Of a stretch of DNA of 64,000 bases, positions 49,835 to 58,491 are shown one piece after another. The stretch is from Streptosporangium becharense. GTDB lineage: Bacteria; Actinomycetota; Actinomycetes; Streptosporangiales; Streptosporangiaceae. Position 1 is the stretch's first letter. Each line of letters begins with the position of its first letter. Location of the stretch: NCBI RefSeq assembly GCF_014204985.1, contig NZ_JACHMP010000001.1, forward strand, positions 558,001 through 622,000, in the 5' to 3' direction. Under the pieces are notes generated by a model. The model ran no database searches. It was not told where the DNA came from and saw only the letters and a program-made list of their open reading frames with translations. The position numbers and the translations under genes were made by a program.

Positions 49835-50445
49835 GCCCTTCCCTCACCTCGACCCGGCGCGGGCGTCCCGGGCCGGGACGCCCGCGTGCCCGGGGCGGTC
49901 CCGGACCGCCCCGCCGCCGGTTTCCGGCCCAGCTCCGGTACCGCGGCCGGCACAGCCCGGCAGCAACAGATCCCACCAAACTTTCCGATAGAACCTCATA
50001 TGGGGACAATATGCCCATAGTGAATGTCGAAACACCCCCGCCGCGGAGAACGGCCTCGGGGAGCGGAGGGTAAGGTTGCCGGTGACGGGGAGATTCCTGC
50101 TGGTCCGCCCCGATGGTCGTGGGCGTTGCGCCGCGGCCCGGCCCGAGCAAGGCGCACCGGTGCGTCTTGTGACGCTCCCGACGTAAAGGACTTCGGCCCG
50201 CGCATGCCCGCCTCGCCCGCCGCCTGCTGCCCGCCGTGACGCTTTCGCCCCGGTAGCCGCGCGCTCGGCGGCAGCCGCGCACGCGGCTCGTCGAGGCCCG
50301 CCCGGGATCGCCGACCCCGCCGTCCGTCCCGTCGCAGGTGCCCTCTCACCTCTCCTCCGTCCGTCGTCACCCCTGTACGCCCCGGTCGCCGCGCGCCGCC
50401 GGGCTGCCCCCATGACCCCCTATGTCTATGCGTTAAGGACACCTG
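49835..50445. promoter_or_regulatory. Divergent region between phosphatase and SulP genes
   Basis: About 610 bp with no supported gene. A relatively AT-rich patch (49975-50030) contains the dyad TATGGG-N9-CCCATA at 49999-50019, about 170 bp upstream of the phosphatase start, a good operator or promoter candidate. The stretch 50100-50400 is ordinary GC-rich sequence. TTAAGGACACC immediately precedes the SulP TTG start. Confidence 0.4.
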
Positions 50446-51942
50446 TTGCCCCGCTCGTCCTCACCTGCCCGTCTGCTGCCCGTCTCCCGGCCGGCCTGGT
50501 CGTCGCCGAAGGTCGCCCGCACCGAGATCCTGTCCGGCCTGGTCGTCGCCCTCGCCCTGATCCCCGAGGCGATCTCGTTCTCGATCATCGCCGGCGTCGA
50601 CCCCAGCGTCGGACTCTTCGCCTCCTTCACCATGGCCGTGGTCATCGCCGTCGTCGGCGGCCGCCCCGCGATGATCTCCGCCGCCACCGGCGCGGTCGCC
50701 CTCGTGGTCGCACCGCTGACCCGCGAGCACGGCCTGCCCTACCTGATCGCCGCGGTCATCCTCGGCGGCGTCATCCAGGTCGCGCTCGGTGCCCTCGGCG
50801 TGGCCAAGCTGATGCGGTTCGTGCCACGCTCGGTGATGGTCGGCTTCGTCAACGCCCTGGCGATTCTGATCTTCATGGCGCAGGTGCCCGAACTCACAGG
50901 TGTGCCGTGGGCGGTCTACCCGCTGGTGGCCGGCGGCCTGGCGCTGATGGTGTTCTTCCCCCGCGTCACCACGGTGGTGCCCGCCCCGCTGGTGTCAATC
51001 GCGATCCTGACCGCCATCACCCTCGGCGCGGGCCTGGCCGTGCCGAGGGTCGGCGACCGCGGTGCCCTGCCCTCCTCGCTGCCGGCCTTCGGCCTGCCGG
51101 ACGTGCCGTTCACCATGGCCACCCTCACCCTGATCGCGCCGTACGCTCTGGCACTGGCGCTGGTCGGGCTGATGGAGTCGCTGATGACCGCCAAGCTGGT
51201 CGACGACCTCACCGACACCCGCTCCGACAAAACCCGTGAGTCCATCGGCCAGGGCGTCGCCAACATCGTCACCGGGTTCTTCGGCGGCATGGGCGGCTGC
51301 GCCATGATCGGCCAGACGATGATCAACGTGAAGAACGGTGCCCGCACCCGGCTGTCGACCTTCACCGCCGGGATCTTCCTGATGATCCTGTGCATCGTCT
51401 TCGGCCCCTGGGTCTCACAGATCCCGATGGCCGCCCTGGTCGCCGTCATGATCCTGGTGTCGTTCGCCACCTTCGACTGGCACTCCGTCGCCCCGGCCAC
51501 GCTCAGGCGCATGCCCTGGGGCGAGACCGTCGTCATGACCACCACCGTGGCGGTCGTGGTGGCCACCCACAACCTGGCCATCGGCGTCGTCGTCGGTTCC
51601 GTCACCGCCATGGTCGTCTTCGCCCGCCGGGTCGCCCACCTGGCCGAGGTCACCGTCGTGGTCGACCCCGACCGCAAGCAGGCCGTCTACGCCGTCAGCG
51701 GCGAATTGTTCTTCGCCTCCAGCAACGACCTGGTCTACCGGTTCGACTACGCGCACGACCCCGACGAGATCATCATCGACCTGACGGATGCCCACATCTG
51801 GGACGCCTCCTCGGTGGCGGCGCTGGACGCGGTGCAGACCAAGTACGCCGCCCGCGGCAAGAAGGTCACCGTGACCGGCCTCAACGAGCCCAGCGCACGC
51901 CTGCACGGCGCCCTGGCCGGACAGCTGTCCGGCGGCCACTGA
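50446..51942 (+). CDS. SulP-family inorganic anion transporter with STAS domain
   Basis: A 498-residue inner-membrane carrier. About 11-12 hydrophobic helices span residues 25-390, beginning with [34 protein letters not shown], the SulP signature region. [28 protein letters not shown] is the conserved mid-protein loop. Residues about 400-498 are a STAS domain ([24 protein letters not shown]). Members move sulfate, bicarbonate or other anions, usually with sodium or protons. TTG start behind AAGGA at 7-nt spacing; no ATG/GTG alternative retains helix 1. Confidence 0.92.
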   Translation: MPRSSSPARLLPVSRPAWSSPKVARTEILSGLVVALALIPEAISFSIIAGVDPSVGLFASFTMAVVIAVVGGRPAMISAATGAVALVVAPLTREHGLPYLIAAVILGGVIQVALGALGVAKLMRFVPRSVMVGFVNALAILIFMAQVPELTGVPWAVYPLVAGGLALMVFFPRVTTVVPAPLVSIAILTAITLGAGLAVPRVGDRGALPSSLPAFGLPDVPFTMATLTLIAPYALALALVGLMESLMTAKLVDDLTDTRSDKTRESIGQGVANIVTGFFGGMGGCAMIGQTMINVKNGARTRLSTFTAGIFLMILCIVFGPWVSQIPMAALVAVMILVSFATFDWHSVAPATLRRMPWGETVVMTTTVAVVVATHNLAIGVVVGSVTAMVVFARRVAHLAEVTVVVDPDRKQAVYAVSGELFFASSNDLVYRFDYAHDPDEIIIDLTDAHIWDASSVAALDAVQTKYAARGKKVTVTGLNEPSARLHGALAGQLSGGH

Positions 51943-52020
51943 GACACCACCGCGGGCTCCACCGGCTCGCGGTCGAGGTCCACACGCCCCGCCGGAGCCC
52001 CCTCGACGGCGCCCGGCGGG

Positions 52021-52070
52021 CGGTGACCGACACCCGGTGACCAACCCCCGGTGACCGACGCCCGGTGGGC
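52021..52070. repeat. 14-bp tandem repeat downstream of TetR gene
   Basis: CGGTGACCGACACC, CGGTGACCAACCCC and CGGTGACCGACGCC follow each other exactly at 52021-52062, then a partial fourth copy. It lies between the SulP stop and the end of the convergent TetR gene. Confidence 0.7.
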
Positions 52071-52080
52071 GGCGAGCGGA

Positions 52081-52671
52081 TCAGGCCGTCGTCAGGCGGT
52101 GGACCATGCGGACCAGCGCCTCGCGTCTCGCCTCCGGGCTGTCGGCTGCGGTGCCGCCCATCATCATGCGCACGACCTGCGGGGCCGAGAACCACCAGGT
52201 GGTCAGGGCGAACACCGCGTAGAGCAGGTGCGCGGGATCGAAGTCACCGGTGATCTCCCCCGCGGCCTGGGCCCTGGCAAAGGCGGCGAGCTTGTCCGCG
52301 TAGTGGGCCCTGCGTTCGCCCTCGGCCACCGCGGCCTCCCGGCCGTCGTCCTGCAGCCCCTCCCAGGACAGCAGGCGGAGGAAGTGCGGATGGGCACGGT
52401 GGTAGTCGAAGACACGCCCCGCGTACTCACCGAGATCCGCGGCCCGGTCCCCGGTGAGCGGTACGGCCGCGGCCACCTTGGCCAGCTCGGCTTCCAGGAC
52501 CGCGGTGAACAACTGCCCCTTGCCGCCGAAGTACTGGTAGATGCGCTCCTTGTTCACCCCGGCGCACGCGGCGATGCGGTCCACCCGCGCACCCTGCGGT
52601 CCGTGCTCGGCGAACTCCTCGACCGCGGCGTCGAGCAGGAGCCTCTTCGTCCGCGCTGTGTCCCAGGCCAT
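52081..52671 (-). CDS. TetR-family transcriptional regulator
   Basis: A 196-residue regulator. The N-terminal HTH is typical: KRLLLDAAVEEFAEHGPQGARVDRIAACAGVNKERIYQYFGGKGQLFTAVL. The rest is an all-helical ligand domain (TetR_C type, HPHFLRLLSWEGLQ). Two palindromes sharing CCAACC...GGTTGG lie just upstream of its start, between it and a divergent SnoaL-like gene, so it probably represses both. Confidence 0.93.
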   Translation of the reverse strand: MAWDTARTKRLLLDAAVEEFAEHGPQGARVDRIAACAGVNKERIYQYFGGKGQLFTAVLEAELAKVAAAVPLTGDRAADLGEYAGRVFDYHRAHPHFLRLLSWEGLQDDGREAAVAEGERRAHYADKLAAFARAQAAGEITGDFDPAHLLYAVFALTTWWFSAPQVVRMMMGGTAADSPEARREALVRMVHRLTTA

Positions 52672-52687
52672 GGGGTCAGCCTACAAG

Positions 52688-52749
52688 ATTCCAACCGTTC
52701 GGTTGGAATCTGCCGGACGGCATGCCATACTCCAACCAGACGGTTGGAG
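52688..52749. promoter_or_regulatory. Twin TetR operators
   Basis: Site 1 (52688-52709) is a 22-bp palindrome with 10-bp arms ATTCCAACCG/CGGTTGGAAT around TT. Site 2 (52730-52749) is CTCCAACC-AGAC-GGTTGGAG. Their centres are about 41 bp apart, four helical turns. Both lie between the TetR gene and the divergent SnoaL-like gene. The shared TCCAACC-N4-GGTTGGA core is strong evidence for one dimeric regulator binding both. Confidence 0.8.
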
Positions 52750-52899
52750 ATGGCCTCCGGCCCGGCGGTGGGTGCTCCTCCCGACGGCCGGTGCGGCGGG
52801 CCCCGGCCCCCGCACGACCAGGCGGGGCCGCGCTCCCGCCGGTCACCCGGCGGCCTCTCCCCCAGGCACGTCCACCCCACGACAGATCGGTACCAAGAC

Positions 52900-53310
52900 A
52901 TGACCACCGCACCACAGACCACCCGCGAGATCGTCGACGCCTTCTTCGCCCGCTTCGGGGAGGGGGACCTGCCCGGCCTCCTCGACCTCTTCGCCGACCG
53001 GGTGGACTTCTCCGTCGCCGGCGCGCCGAACGTCCCCTGGACCGGGGCCCGGTCCACCAAGGACGAGATCGCCGAGTTCTTCACCCTGCTCGGGAAGGAG
53101 CTCACCCCCGCCGAGGAGTTCAGCGTCGACGCCACCGTCGTCGACGGCGGGCACGCCGTGGTCACGGGGCGGAGCCGCTTCGGCGTGGTGTCCACCGGCA
53201 AGACGTTCACCAACCCCTTCGCCCTGCACTTCACCGTCGCCGACGCGAAGATCACCGGCTATCGGATGTACGAGGACAGCCACGCGATCGGCGTCGCCTT
53301 CACCCGCTGA
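52900..53310 (+). CDS. SnoaL/NTF2-like protein
   Basis: A 136-residue cone-shaped alpha+beta protein: REIVDAFFARFGEGDLPGLLDLFADRVDFSVAGAPNVPWTG, then TKDEIAEFFTLLG, and a sheet ending ALHFTVADAKITGYRMYEDSHAI. This is the SnoaL-like (ketosteroid isomerase-related) pattern. Substrate unknown. ATG at 52900. It is likely repressed by the divergent TetR protein through the twin palindromes. Confidence 0.88.
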   Translation: MTTAPQTTREIVDAFFARFGEGDLPGLLDLFADRVDFSVAGAPNVPWTGARSTKDEIAEFFTLLGKELTPAEEFSVDATVVDGGHAVVTGRSRFGVVSTGKTFTNPFALHFTVADAKITGYRMYEDSHAIGVAFTR

Positions 53311-53321
53311 CCCCGGCCCCG

Positions 53322-53354
53322 GGGCCGGGCCGGCGGCGCGCACCGGCCCGGCCC
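53322..53354. terminator. Terminator between convergent SnoaL-like and secreted-repeat genes
   Basis: GGGCCGGGCCGG and CCGGCCCGGCCC form a perfect 12-bp stem with a 9-nt loop, 12 bp after the SnoaL-like stop. Further GGCCGGGCCGG and GGTCC..GGACC pieces continue to 53455. Confidence 0.75.
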
Positions 53355-53462
53355 GATCCGGCCGGGCCGGCGATCCGAAACGGACCGGGAGGGGAGGAGG
53401 CCGTCGGTCCGAGGCGGACCGGGGAAGGAGGCCGGCGGTCCCGGCGGTCCTGGCCCGGGAAA

Positions 53463-54176
53463 TCAGCACCAGAAGGCGTACGTGATACCCCCGGTGGTCA
53501 CCGTGCCGCTGCCCTGGTCGAGGACGACGATGGTCGCGGGCCCGGTCTGCTGTGCCCGGCAGCGCATGTCGGCGACGTAGTTCCAGCCACTCAAAGCGCC
53601 CTGGGCGTTGGCGGTGAGGGAGCCCAGGGAGTACGGGCCCACCGTGCCGATGCCGACCGCGTAGAACCGGACGCTCTGGTTCGCGCTGAGGCCGGTCCCG
53701 GTGGCGTAAAGGTAGCCGCCGCCGCCGAGTTGGTGGCTCTCGGTTCTGACCGACACGCCGCCTTGGGGGGTCGCCCCCGGATCGACCAGCCGGTAGGGTG
53801 CGTTGGCGTTGTCGCTCTTGGCCTGGGTACGGCTCGACGGGACGACGCACACCAGGTCCGACGGCCTGGTCTCCCGCCACACGAAGCCCTGCTTGCAGAA
53901 GACGCTTCCGGGCTGCTGGTTCGACGGGCCGGCGGCGTTCTCGGCCGCCGTCTGCGAGCGGATCGCCGGTGTCACGCACACCAGGTCGCCGGCAGTCGCC
54001 TCCCGCCAGACGTAACCCTGCTTACATGTGTAAGGCGCCAGCCGCTGAGCGGCGGCGTCCGCCGGAGCGGCGAGAACCGGCGCACCCGCGGCCAGCGCCA
54101 GCGCGGCCATCCAGGCTCCCACCCGGCGGCGTGACGTGACTTTCCCGGCGTTTTCCCCCGCTGTTCTCTCCGGCAT
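53463..54176 (-). CDS. Secreted protein with two CxxGYVWRE repeats
   Basis: A 237-residue exported protein with signal RRRVGAWMAALALAAGAPVLAAPADA. Two near-identical modules of about 40 residues follow: YTCKQGYVWREATAGDLVCVTPAIRSQTAAEN and VFCKQGFVWRETRPSDLVCVVPSSRTQAKSDN. Each has two cysteines in the pattern C-K-Q-G-[YF]-V-W-R-E...D-L-V-C-V. A C-terminal beta-rich domain (GGYLYATGTGLSANQSVRFYAVGIG...) of about 110 residues ends in AFWC. The second ATG is chosen because GGAGGG sits 8 bp upstream of it. Function unknown. Confidence 0.75.
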   Translation of the reverse strand: MPERTAGENAGKVTSRRRVGAWMAALALAAGAPVLAAPADAAAQRLAPYTCKQGYVWREATAGDLVCVTPAIRSQTAAENAAGPSNQQPGSVFCKQGFVWRETRPSDLVCVVPSSRTQAKSDNANAPYRLVDPGATPQGGVSVRTESHQLGGGGYLYATGTGLSANQSVRFYAVGIGTVGPYSLGSLTANAQGALSGWNYVADMRCRAQQTGPATIVVLDQGSGTVTTGGITYAFWC

Positions 54177-54411
54177 TTCGGCTTCCCTCCGCATCGACGT
54201 GGCGCGCGTATTTCGACACCGAGAGAGTGATCTTCCCCCGCCCCCCGGTCAAGACCCGTTTTTCGGCATTCTTTTATGGGCCTGCGGAAATAGCCGCCGC
54301 GGGCGAACCAGTGACGCGGCCGCCACTCCTTCCGCACCTCCGTGCCCGGCCGGATCGCACTCACCGGGGCCGGGGCTGCGGAAGGAGCCGGGAGTCGAGG
54401 AAGCCGGGAGG

Positions 54412-54789
54412 TCAGGAGGCCGGGGCTTCACCCGCCGGAGGGTTCCCCGGAGCGTAGAAGACCACGTCCCACCCGTCCGGGCCGGACACGACGCACCGCA
54501 CCTCGTGCGGGCCCGTCTCGATCGGCCCGGCGTCGAGTCCGAGCTCCGCCGCGTGGGCACGGGCCGCGGCCACGTCGGCCACCTTCACCATCACGCTCGG
54601 GCCGGACGAGACCCGGTCGGTGCCGGACAGCGCGAGCCGGCCGGAGGCGAGGTCGAACTGGGCCCACCGGCCGCCGTCGACGAATGTCGGAGCCGCCCCC
54701 AGCAACGCGGCCCACACTTCGGCGGATTTCCTCAGATCGGCGCAGGGAATGACAGGTGCCAGCGAGAACGCCGCCGGAAGCAGCTCCAT
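54412..54789 (-). CDS. VOC-superfamily (glyoxalase/bleomycin-resistance-like) protein
   Basis: A 125-residue protein with two beta-alpha-beta-beta-beta units: FSLAPVIPCADLRKSAEVWAALLGAAPTFV and SVMVKVADVAAARAHAAELGL, ending GPDGWDVVFYAPGNPP. This is the VOC fold for metal-dependent enzymes and drug-binding proteins. The usual first His and last Glu metal ligands are not obvious (V13 and D in WDVVFY), so catalysis is uncertain. GAGGAAGGG precedes the ATG. Confidence 0.8.
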   Translation of the reverse strand: MELLPAAFSLAPVIPCADLRKSAEVWAALLGAAPTFVDGGRWAQFDLASGRLALSGTDRVSSGPSVMVKVADVAAARAHAAELGLDAGPIETGPHEVRCVVSGPDGWDVVFYAPGNPPAGEAPAS

Positions 54790-55002
54790 GAGGTTTCCCT
54801 TCCTCGAAGGATTCGCACGAGCACGCTATTGAGCGGCGGCCGCACTGTAAACCCCGGAAAAGCCGCTGTGAATTCCGGAAAGAGGACGCACGGCGGTCGC
54901 GGCCCCGGTGGCGCCCGGCCCCTCGGTAGACGCGGCTCTCCGCACCGGCCGGTCCACCCCTCGCGCGCCTGCCGCCAGGACGGTATATGTGATCGCCTTC
55001 AC

Positions 55003-55017
55003 TTTTTCCGGGAAAAA
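55003..55017. promoter_or_regulatory. TTTTTCC-G-GGAAAAA palindrome upstream of methyltransferase
   Basis: A 15-bp dyad with 7-bp arms lies 52 bp before the methyltransferase start in otherwise GC-rich DNA, next to possible promoter bases. It may be an operator. Confidence 0.4.
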
Positions 55018-55068
55018 TCCCGCCTCATCCACTACGTTAAGATCAACAACTGGTGCACCGAGAGTGGG

Positions 55069-55878
55069 ATGGACATGAAGGACGTGCCGCTGGAGATCGA
55101 TCCGGCTGTTCCGAGCGTCGCCCGGATCTACGACTACCTCCTGGGCGGCAAGGACAACTTCGCCTCCGACCGGACGGCGGCCGAGAAGATCATAGAACTC
55201 ACGCCCAACGTGCGCGACGGGGTCAGGTCCAACCGGCGTTTCCTCCGCCGGGCGGTGCGTTTCCTGGCGTCGACGGGAATCCGCCAGTTCCTCGACATCG
55301 GCGCCGGCCTGCCCACGCAGGAGAACGTGCACCAGGTGGCGTTGGGCGTGGCTCCCGAGTCCCGCGTCGTCTACGTCGACAACGACCCGATCGTGCTCGT
55401 CCACGGGCGCGCGCTGCTGGCGGACAACCGGCAGACCATCGTGGTGAACGGCGACCTGCGGGACCCCAAGGCCATCCTGGACGATCCGCAGGTCAGCGGG
55501 CACATCGACCTCGACCGGCCGGTGGGCCTGCTCATGCTGGCCGTCCTGCACTTCGTCCCCGAGGACGACACCGCCGAACGGATCGTCGCGACCCTGCGTG
55601 ACCGGCTCGCCCCCGGCAGCGGCATGGCGATCAGCCACCTCTCCTTCGGAGACCTGGACGAGGACAAGGTGCGCGAGGGCCGCGAGCTGTACAGCCGGAC
55701 CTCCGCGGGCTCCGCGACCCCGCGGTCCCACGCGCAGATCATGCGTTTCTTCGACGGGTTCGAGCTCGTGGAGCCCGGTCTGGTGTCCACCGACGACTGG
55801 CGCCCCGAAGCGGACGAGCCCCGCTTCCCCGGGCTTCCCGGCGTGGACGGGTACAGCGGGGTCGCTTTGCTGCGCTGA
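55069..55878 (+). CDS. SAM-dependent methyltransferase, DUF574 (PF04672) family
   Basis: A 269-residue methyltransferase of the actinomycete-specific DUF574 type. Hallmarks are PSVARIYDYLLGGKDNFASDR near the N-terminus (the YxxxLGGKxxxxxDR motif), RRAVRFLASTGIRQFLDIGAGLPTQENVHQV (SAM loop), VVYVDNDPIVLVHGRALL and a C-terminal DDWRPEADEPR. These are highly multiplied in Streptomyces-like genomes and have no defined substrate. The ATG at 55069 has a weak GAGAG site. Confidence 0.92.
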   Translation: MDMKDVPLEIDPAVPSVARIYDYLLGGKDNFASDRTAAEKIIELTPNVRDGVRSNRRFLRRAVRFLASTGIRQFLDIGAGLPTQENVHQVALGVAPESRVVYVDNDPIVLVHGRALLADNRQTIVVNGDLRDPKAILDDPQVSGHIDLDRPVGLLMLAVLHFVPEDDTAERIVATLRDRLAPGSGMAISHLSFGDLDEDKVREGRELYSRTSAGSATPRSHAQIMRFFDGFELVEPGLVSTDDWRPEADEPRFPGLPGVDGYSGVALLR

Positions 55879-56031
55879 CCACGGGGGCCCACGGGGGCCG
55901 GGGCGGGCCGCACGGTCGTGCGGCCCGCCCTGCCACGGGAGGTGCTCGTGCCCCGGTGAGGCCGGCCGGACCGGCGTCACCGGGGCACACCCGCCGGCGA
56001 ACGGTTTCCGCGTGCCGGCGGTGCGGGCGGT

Positions 56032-56120
56032 GTCAGCCCCGGAGACGGACGGTCACCGGCTTGCCGCCGGCGTGCCGCGCGGTCAGGACGACGTCAGCCC
56101 CGGATGCGGACGGTCACCGG
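56032..56120. repeat. 28-bp direct repeat next to a methyltransferase stop codon
   Basis: GTCAGCCCCGGA, a variable pair, then CGGACGGTCACCGG occurs at 56032-56059 and 56093-56120 with two or three mismatches. The right copy ends 8 bp from the stop of the leftward methyltransferase gene. Read on the minus strand both copies could encode PVTVR[I/L]RG followed by TGA, in different frames. The rest of the 250-bp gap (55879-56128) shows no gene. Confidence 0.55.
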
Positions 56121-56128
56121 GTCTTCTT

Positions 56129-56893
56129 CTACCGTTCCCCCGTCCCGTCGTCCTGCCGGGGACGGAGTACGTAACCGGTGTATCGGTAGTCCGCGCCGTG
56201 CTCGTGACGCAGCGCGATCTCCGCCCGGGTCGCGGCGACCGCCCGGGCCGTCGCCTCGTCGGTGAGGTCGGCGGCGTCGAGCCGTCCGGCGAGCGGGGTG
56301 TAGTACTCGTCGAACCAGTCGGAGTCGGGCAGCGGCAGGACCGCGACGACGGTGTAGCCGGCCTCCCGGGCCGCCGCGGCGTTCCGCTCGGTGGTCCGCA
56401 GCGGATACTGCGGGTCCCAGAACGCCCGCGCGCCGGGCGAAGGCGTTTCGGTGGCCCACTCGCACTCGGTGAGGACCAGGACACCGCCGGGGGCGAGCAG
56501 CCGGCGCCACTGCCGCAACGCGGTGTCGAAGCCGAGGATGTAGGCGGAGCCCTCGGCCCAGACCACGTCGAAGCTCCCGTCCGGGTAGGGCAGGTCGGCC
56601 ATCGAACGGTTGACGGGCTCGACGGCGCCGGCGAGCCCGCGCCGGCGGGCCTCCGCGGTCAGTTCGTCCAGGAAGGGCTGGTGCAGGTCGACGGCCGTGA
56701 CGTGGCCGCCGGTCTCGGCGGCAAGCAGCAGCGCCGAACGGCCGGGGCCGCAGCCCAGGTCGAGCATCCGAGGGCGGGGCGGCAGCGGTCCCGCCAGTTC
56801 CAGCAGCCGGCGCGTGGTGGCGTCGGAGCCGGGTGCCTGGCGGGGCAGGCCGTGATGCAGGGCGAAGAAGGCGTCGACGAAGGGGTCGCTCAT
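56129..56893 (-). CDS. Class I SAM-dependent methyltransferase
   Basis: A 254-residue methyltransferase. Motif I is MLDLGCGPGRSALLLAAE, motif II VTAVDLHQPFLDEL, motif III FDVVWAEGSAYILGFDTAL and post-III LAPGGVLVLTECEW. The C-terminal part includes a conserved-looking WFDEYYTPLAGRL. It is a Methyltransf_25-type enzyme; substrate unknown. The ATG at 56893 lies 12 bp from AAGGAA. It follows a P450 gene on the same strand by 126 bp and could be co-transcribed with it. Confidence 0.87.
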   Translation of the reverse strand: MSDPFVDAFFALHHGLPRQAPGSDATTRRLLELAGPLPPRPRMLDLGCGPGRSALLLAAETGGHVTAVDLHQPFLDELTAEARRRGLAGAVEPVNRSMADLPYPDGSFDVVWAEGSAYILGFDTALRQWRRLLAPGGVLVLTECEWATETPSPGARAFWDPQYPLRTTERNAAAAREAGYTVVAVLPLPDSDWFDEYYTPLAGRLDAADLTDEATARAVAATRAEIALRHEHGADYRYTGYVLRPRQDDGTGER

Positions 56894-57019
56894 CGCGAGA
56901 AGGGTTCCTTGCTTTCGGTTGAGGACCCCGACCGGCGGCGGGAGCACCCCGCGAGGCGGCGGAGGACTCCTGTCAGGTCAGGACCCGAGAAGTGAGGACG
57001 GCGTTCGGGCCGGGCGGCC

Positions 57020-58258
57020 TCAGCTCCACGCCACCGGCAGCTCGATCGGTCCGCGGATGGCGTGTCCCGACCTGCGGGGGATCTCCTCGACCGGGACGAC
57101 CAGACGCAGCTCCGGCAGCTCACGGGTGAGCAGCGTGATCGCCGTCACGACCTCCATGTGCCCCAGATGCCGGCCGATGCAGTGGTGGGCACCGTAACCG
57201 AACGCCAGATGCCGGTTGGGGGTGCGGCCGAAGTCGATCCGGTGCGGGTCCGGGAAGACCCTCGGATCGTGGTTGGCGGCGTCGTGCGAGGGGATCACCA
57301 CGTCGCCCGCCACGAGGGCCGCGCCGCTGGGGAGCACGACGTCCTGCACCACCCGGCGCGGCATGTCGTCCGCGGCCGCCGTGGAGAAGATCCGCTCCAG
57401 CTCGGAGACGGCGCCGGGGATCGCCTCGGGATGATCGGTGAGGTAACGGTAGGCGGTCGCGTACCCCCCGTACGGGTGGGTGAGGAGGACCTGGACGTAG
57501 GTGCCGATGGAGCTTTCCGTGGTCTCCCACCCGCCGACCAGTAGCGCGATCGGCAGCTTGATCAGCCTGTCGAAGGGCAGGTGCGTCCCGTCCGCGGCGA
57601 TCTGTGACAGCAGGTCACCGGTCGGCTCCCGGCGACGGCGCTCGATGAGACCCACCAGGTAACCGGCCATGGCCTGCTCGGAGGCCGCCGCCTCCTGTCT
57701 GCTGAGGGCACTGCTGGCGAGGAACGCCTCGCCCCACCGGCGGAACTGTGCCCGATCCTCCGGCGGAAGCCCCAGTATGTCGCCGATGACGTCGAGGGCG
57801 AACGGCAGCGCGAACGCCTCGATCAGATCGGCCGGTTCGCCCCGGCCGGTCATCACCGCCAGCTGCGCCGCCGCCCGGGCCTCGACCCGGCCGCGGATGC
57901 CCTCCACCGCCTGCCGGGTGAACCGGTCCCTGACGACCTTCCGGACCGCGGCGTGGTCGTCGAGGTCCAGGCCGAGAAGCGTTCCCTCCAGCTCCACGTC
58001 GTCGACGTCGAGGGCACGCTCCCGCGAGAAGCTCTGCTGGTCGCGGAGCACCTGCATCACGTCGTCGTAGCGGGTGACCAGCTTGGCCCGGGTGCCGCCC
58101 ACCCGGATGACCTCCGTGACGCCGGTGCCGGTCTCCCGGATCTCGTGGTACCGCTCGTTCTTGTACAGGCCCGGACGGTTCACCCCGTCGGCGTCCTGGT
58201 CGAGAGGGTGGGCTATCGGGCAGGCGGCGGAGTCCTGCGGCCCGGCGGTCACGGTCAT
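57020..58258 (-). CDS. Cytochrome P450 (canonical)
   Basis: A 412-residue soluble P450. All key motifs are present: helix I GGWETTESS (acid-alcohol ET pair), helix K ELER (ExxR), and haem loop FGYGAHHCIGRHLG with the ligand cysteine. Length and layout match actinomycete biosynthetic P450s. Located with two methyltransferases, it may be part of a small tailoring cluster, but no core biosynthetic gene is in the window and no ferredoxin gene is adjacent. The first residues MTVTAGPQDSAACPIAHPL are typical of such P450s. AAAGGG precedes the ATG. Confidence 0.92.
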   Translation of the reverse strand: MTVTAGPQDSAACPIAHPLDQDADGVNRPGLYKNERYHEIRETGTGVTEVIRVGGTRAKLVTRYDDVMQVLRDQQSFSRERALDVDDVELEGTLLGLDLDDHAAVRKVVRDRFTRQAVEGIRGRVEARAAAQLAVMTGRGEPADLIEAFALPFALDVIGDILGLPPEDRAQFRRWGEAFLASSALSRQEAAASEQAMAGYLVGLIERRRREPTGDLLSQIAADGTHLPFDRLIKLPIALLVGGWETTESSIGTYVQVLLTHPYGGYATAYRYLTDHPEAIPGAVSELERIFSTAAADDMPRRVVQDVVLPSGAALVAGDVVIPSHDAANHDPRVFPDPHRIDFGRTPNRHLAFGYGAHHCIGRHLGHMEVVTAITLLTRELPELRLVVPVEEIPRRSGHAIRGPIELPVAWS

Positions 58259-58316
58259 CGGCGGAGTCCCTTTCTGACGGAGGCGGTCAGCACGGCGCGG
58301 AGGGCGGACGGCGAGG

Positions 58317-58361
58317 GCCGGAGAGACGTGGGTCGGAAAGACGCGGGTCGGAAAGACGCGG
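58317..58361. repeat. 15-bp tandem repeat upstream of the P450 gene
   Basis: GTCGGAAAGACGCGG occurs twice exactly (58332-58346, 58347-58361), preceded by a degenerate copy (GCCGGAGAGACGTGG, 58317-58331) and followed by GTCGAACG. It sits 59-103 bp upstream of the P450 start, so it could be in the promoter or leader of that gene. The rest of the gap to 58491 has an AT-rich GATCATAAAGG patch. Confidence 0.65.
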
Positions 58362-58491
58362 GTCGAACGCCTTGAAGATCATAAAGGGGGGAGGCTCCGG
58401 AAGGAAGGTGTCGCGTCCCGGTTCTGTGATCTTCTACGACCGTGGAACCGGGATGCGGGCAAGACGCTCCGGAGCGTGACCGGCCGCCGGA

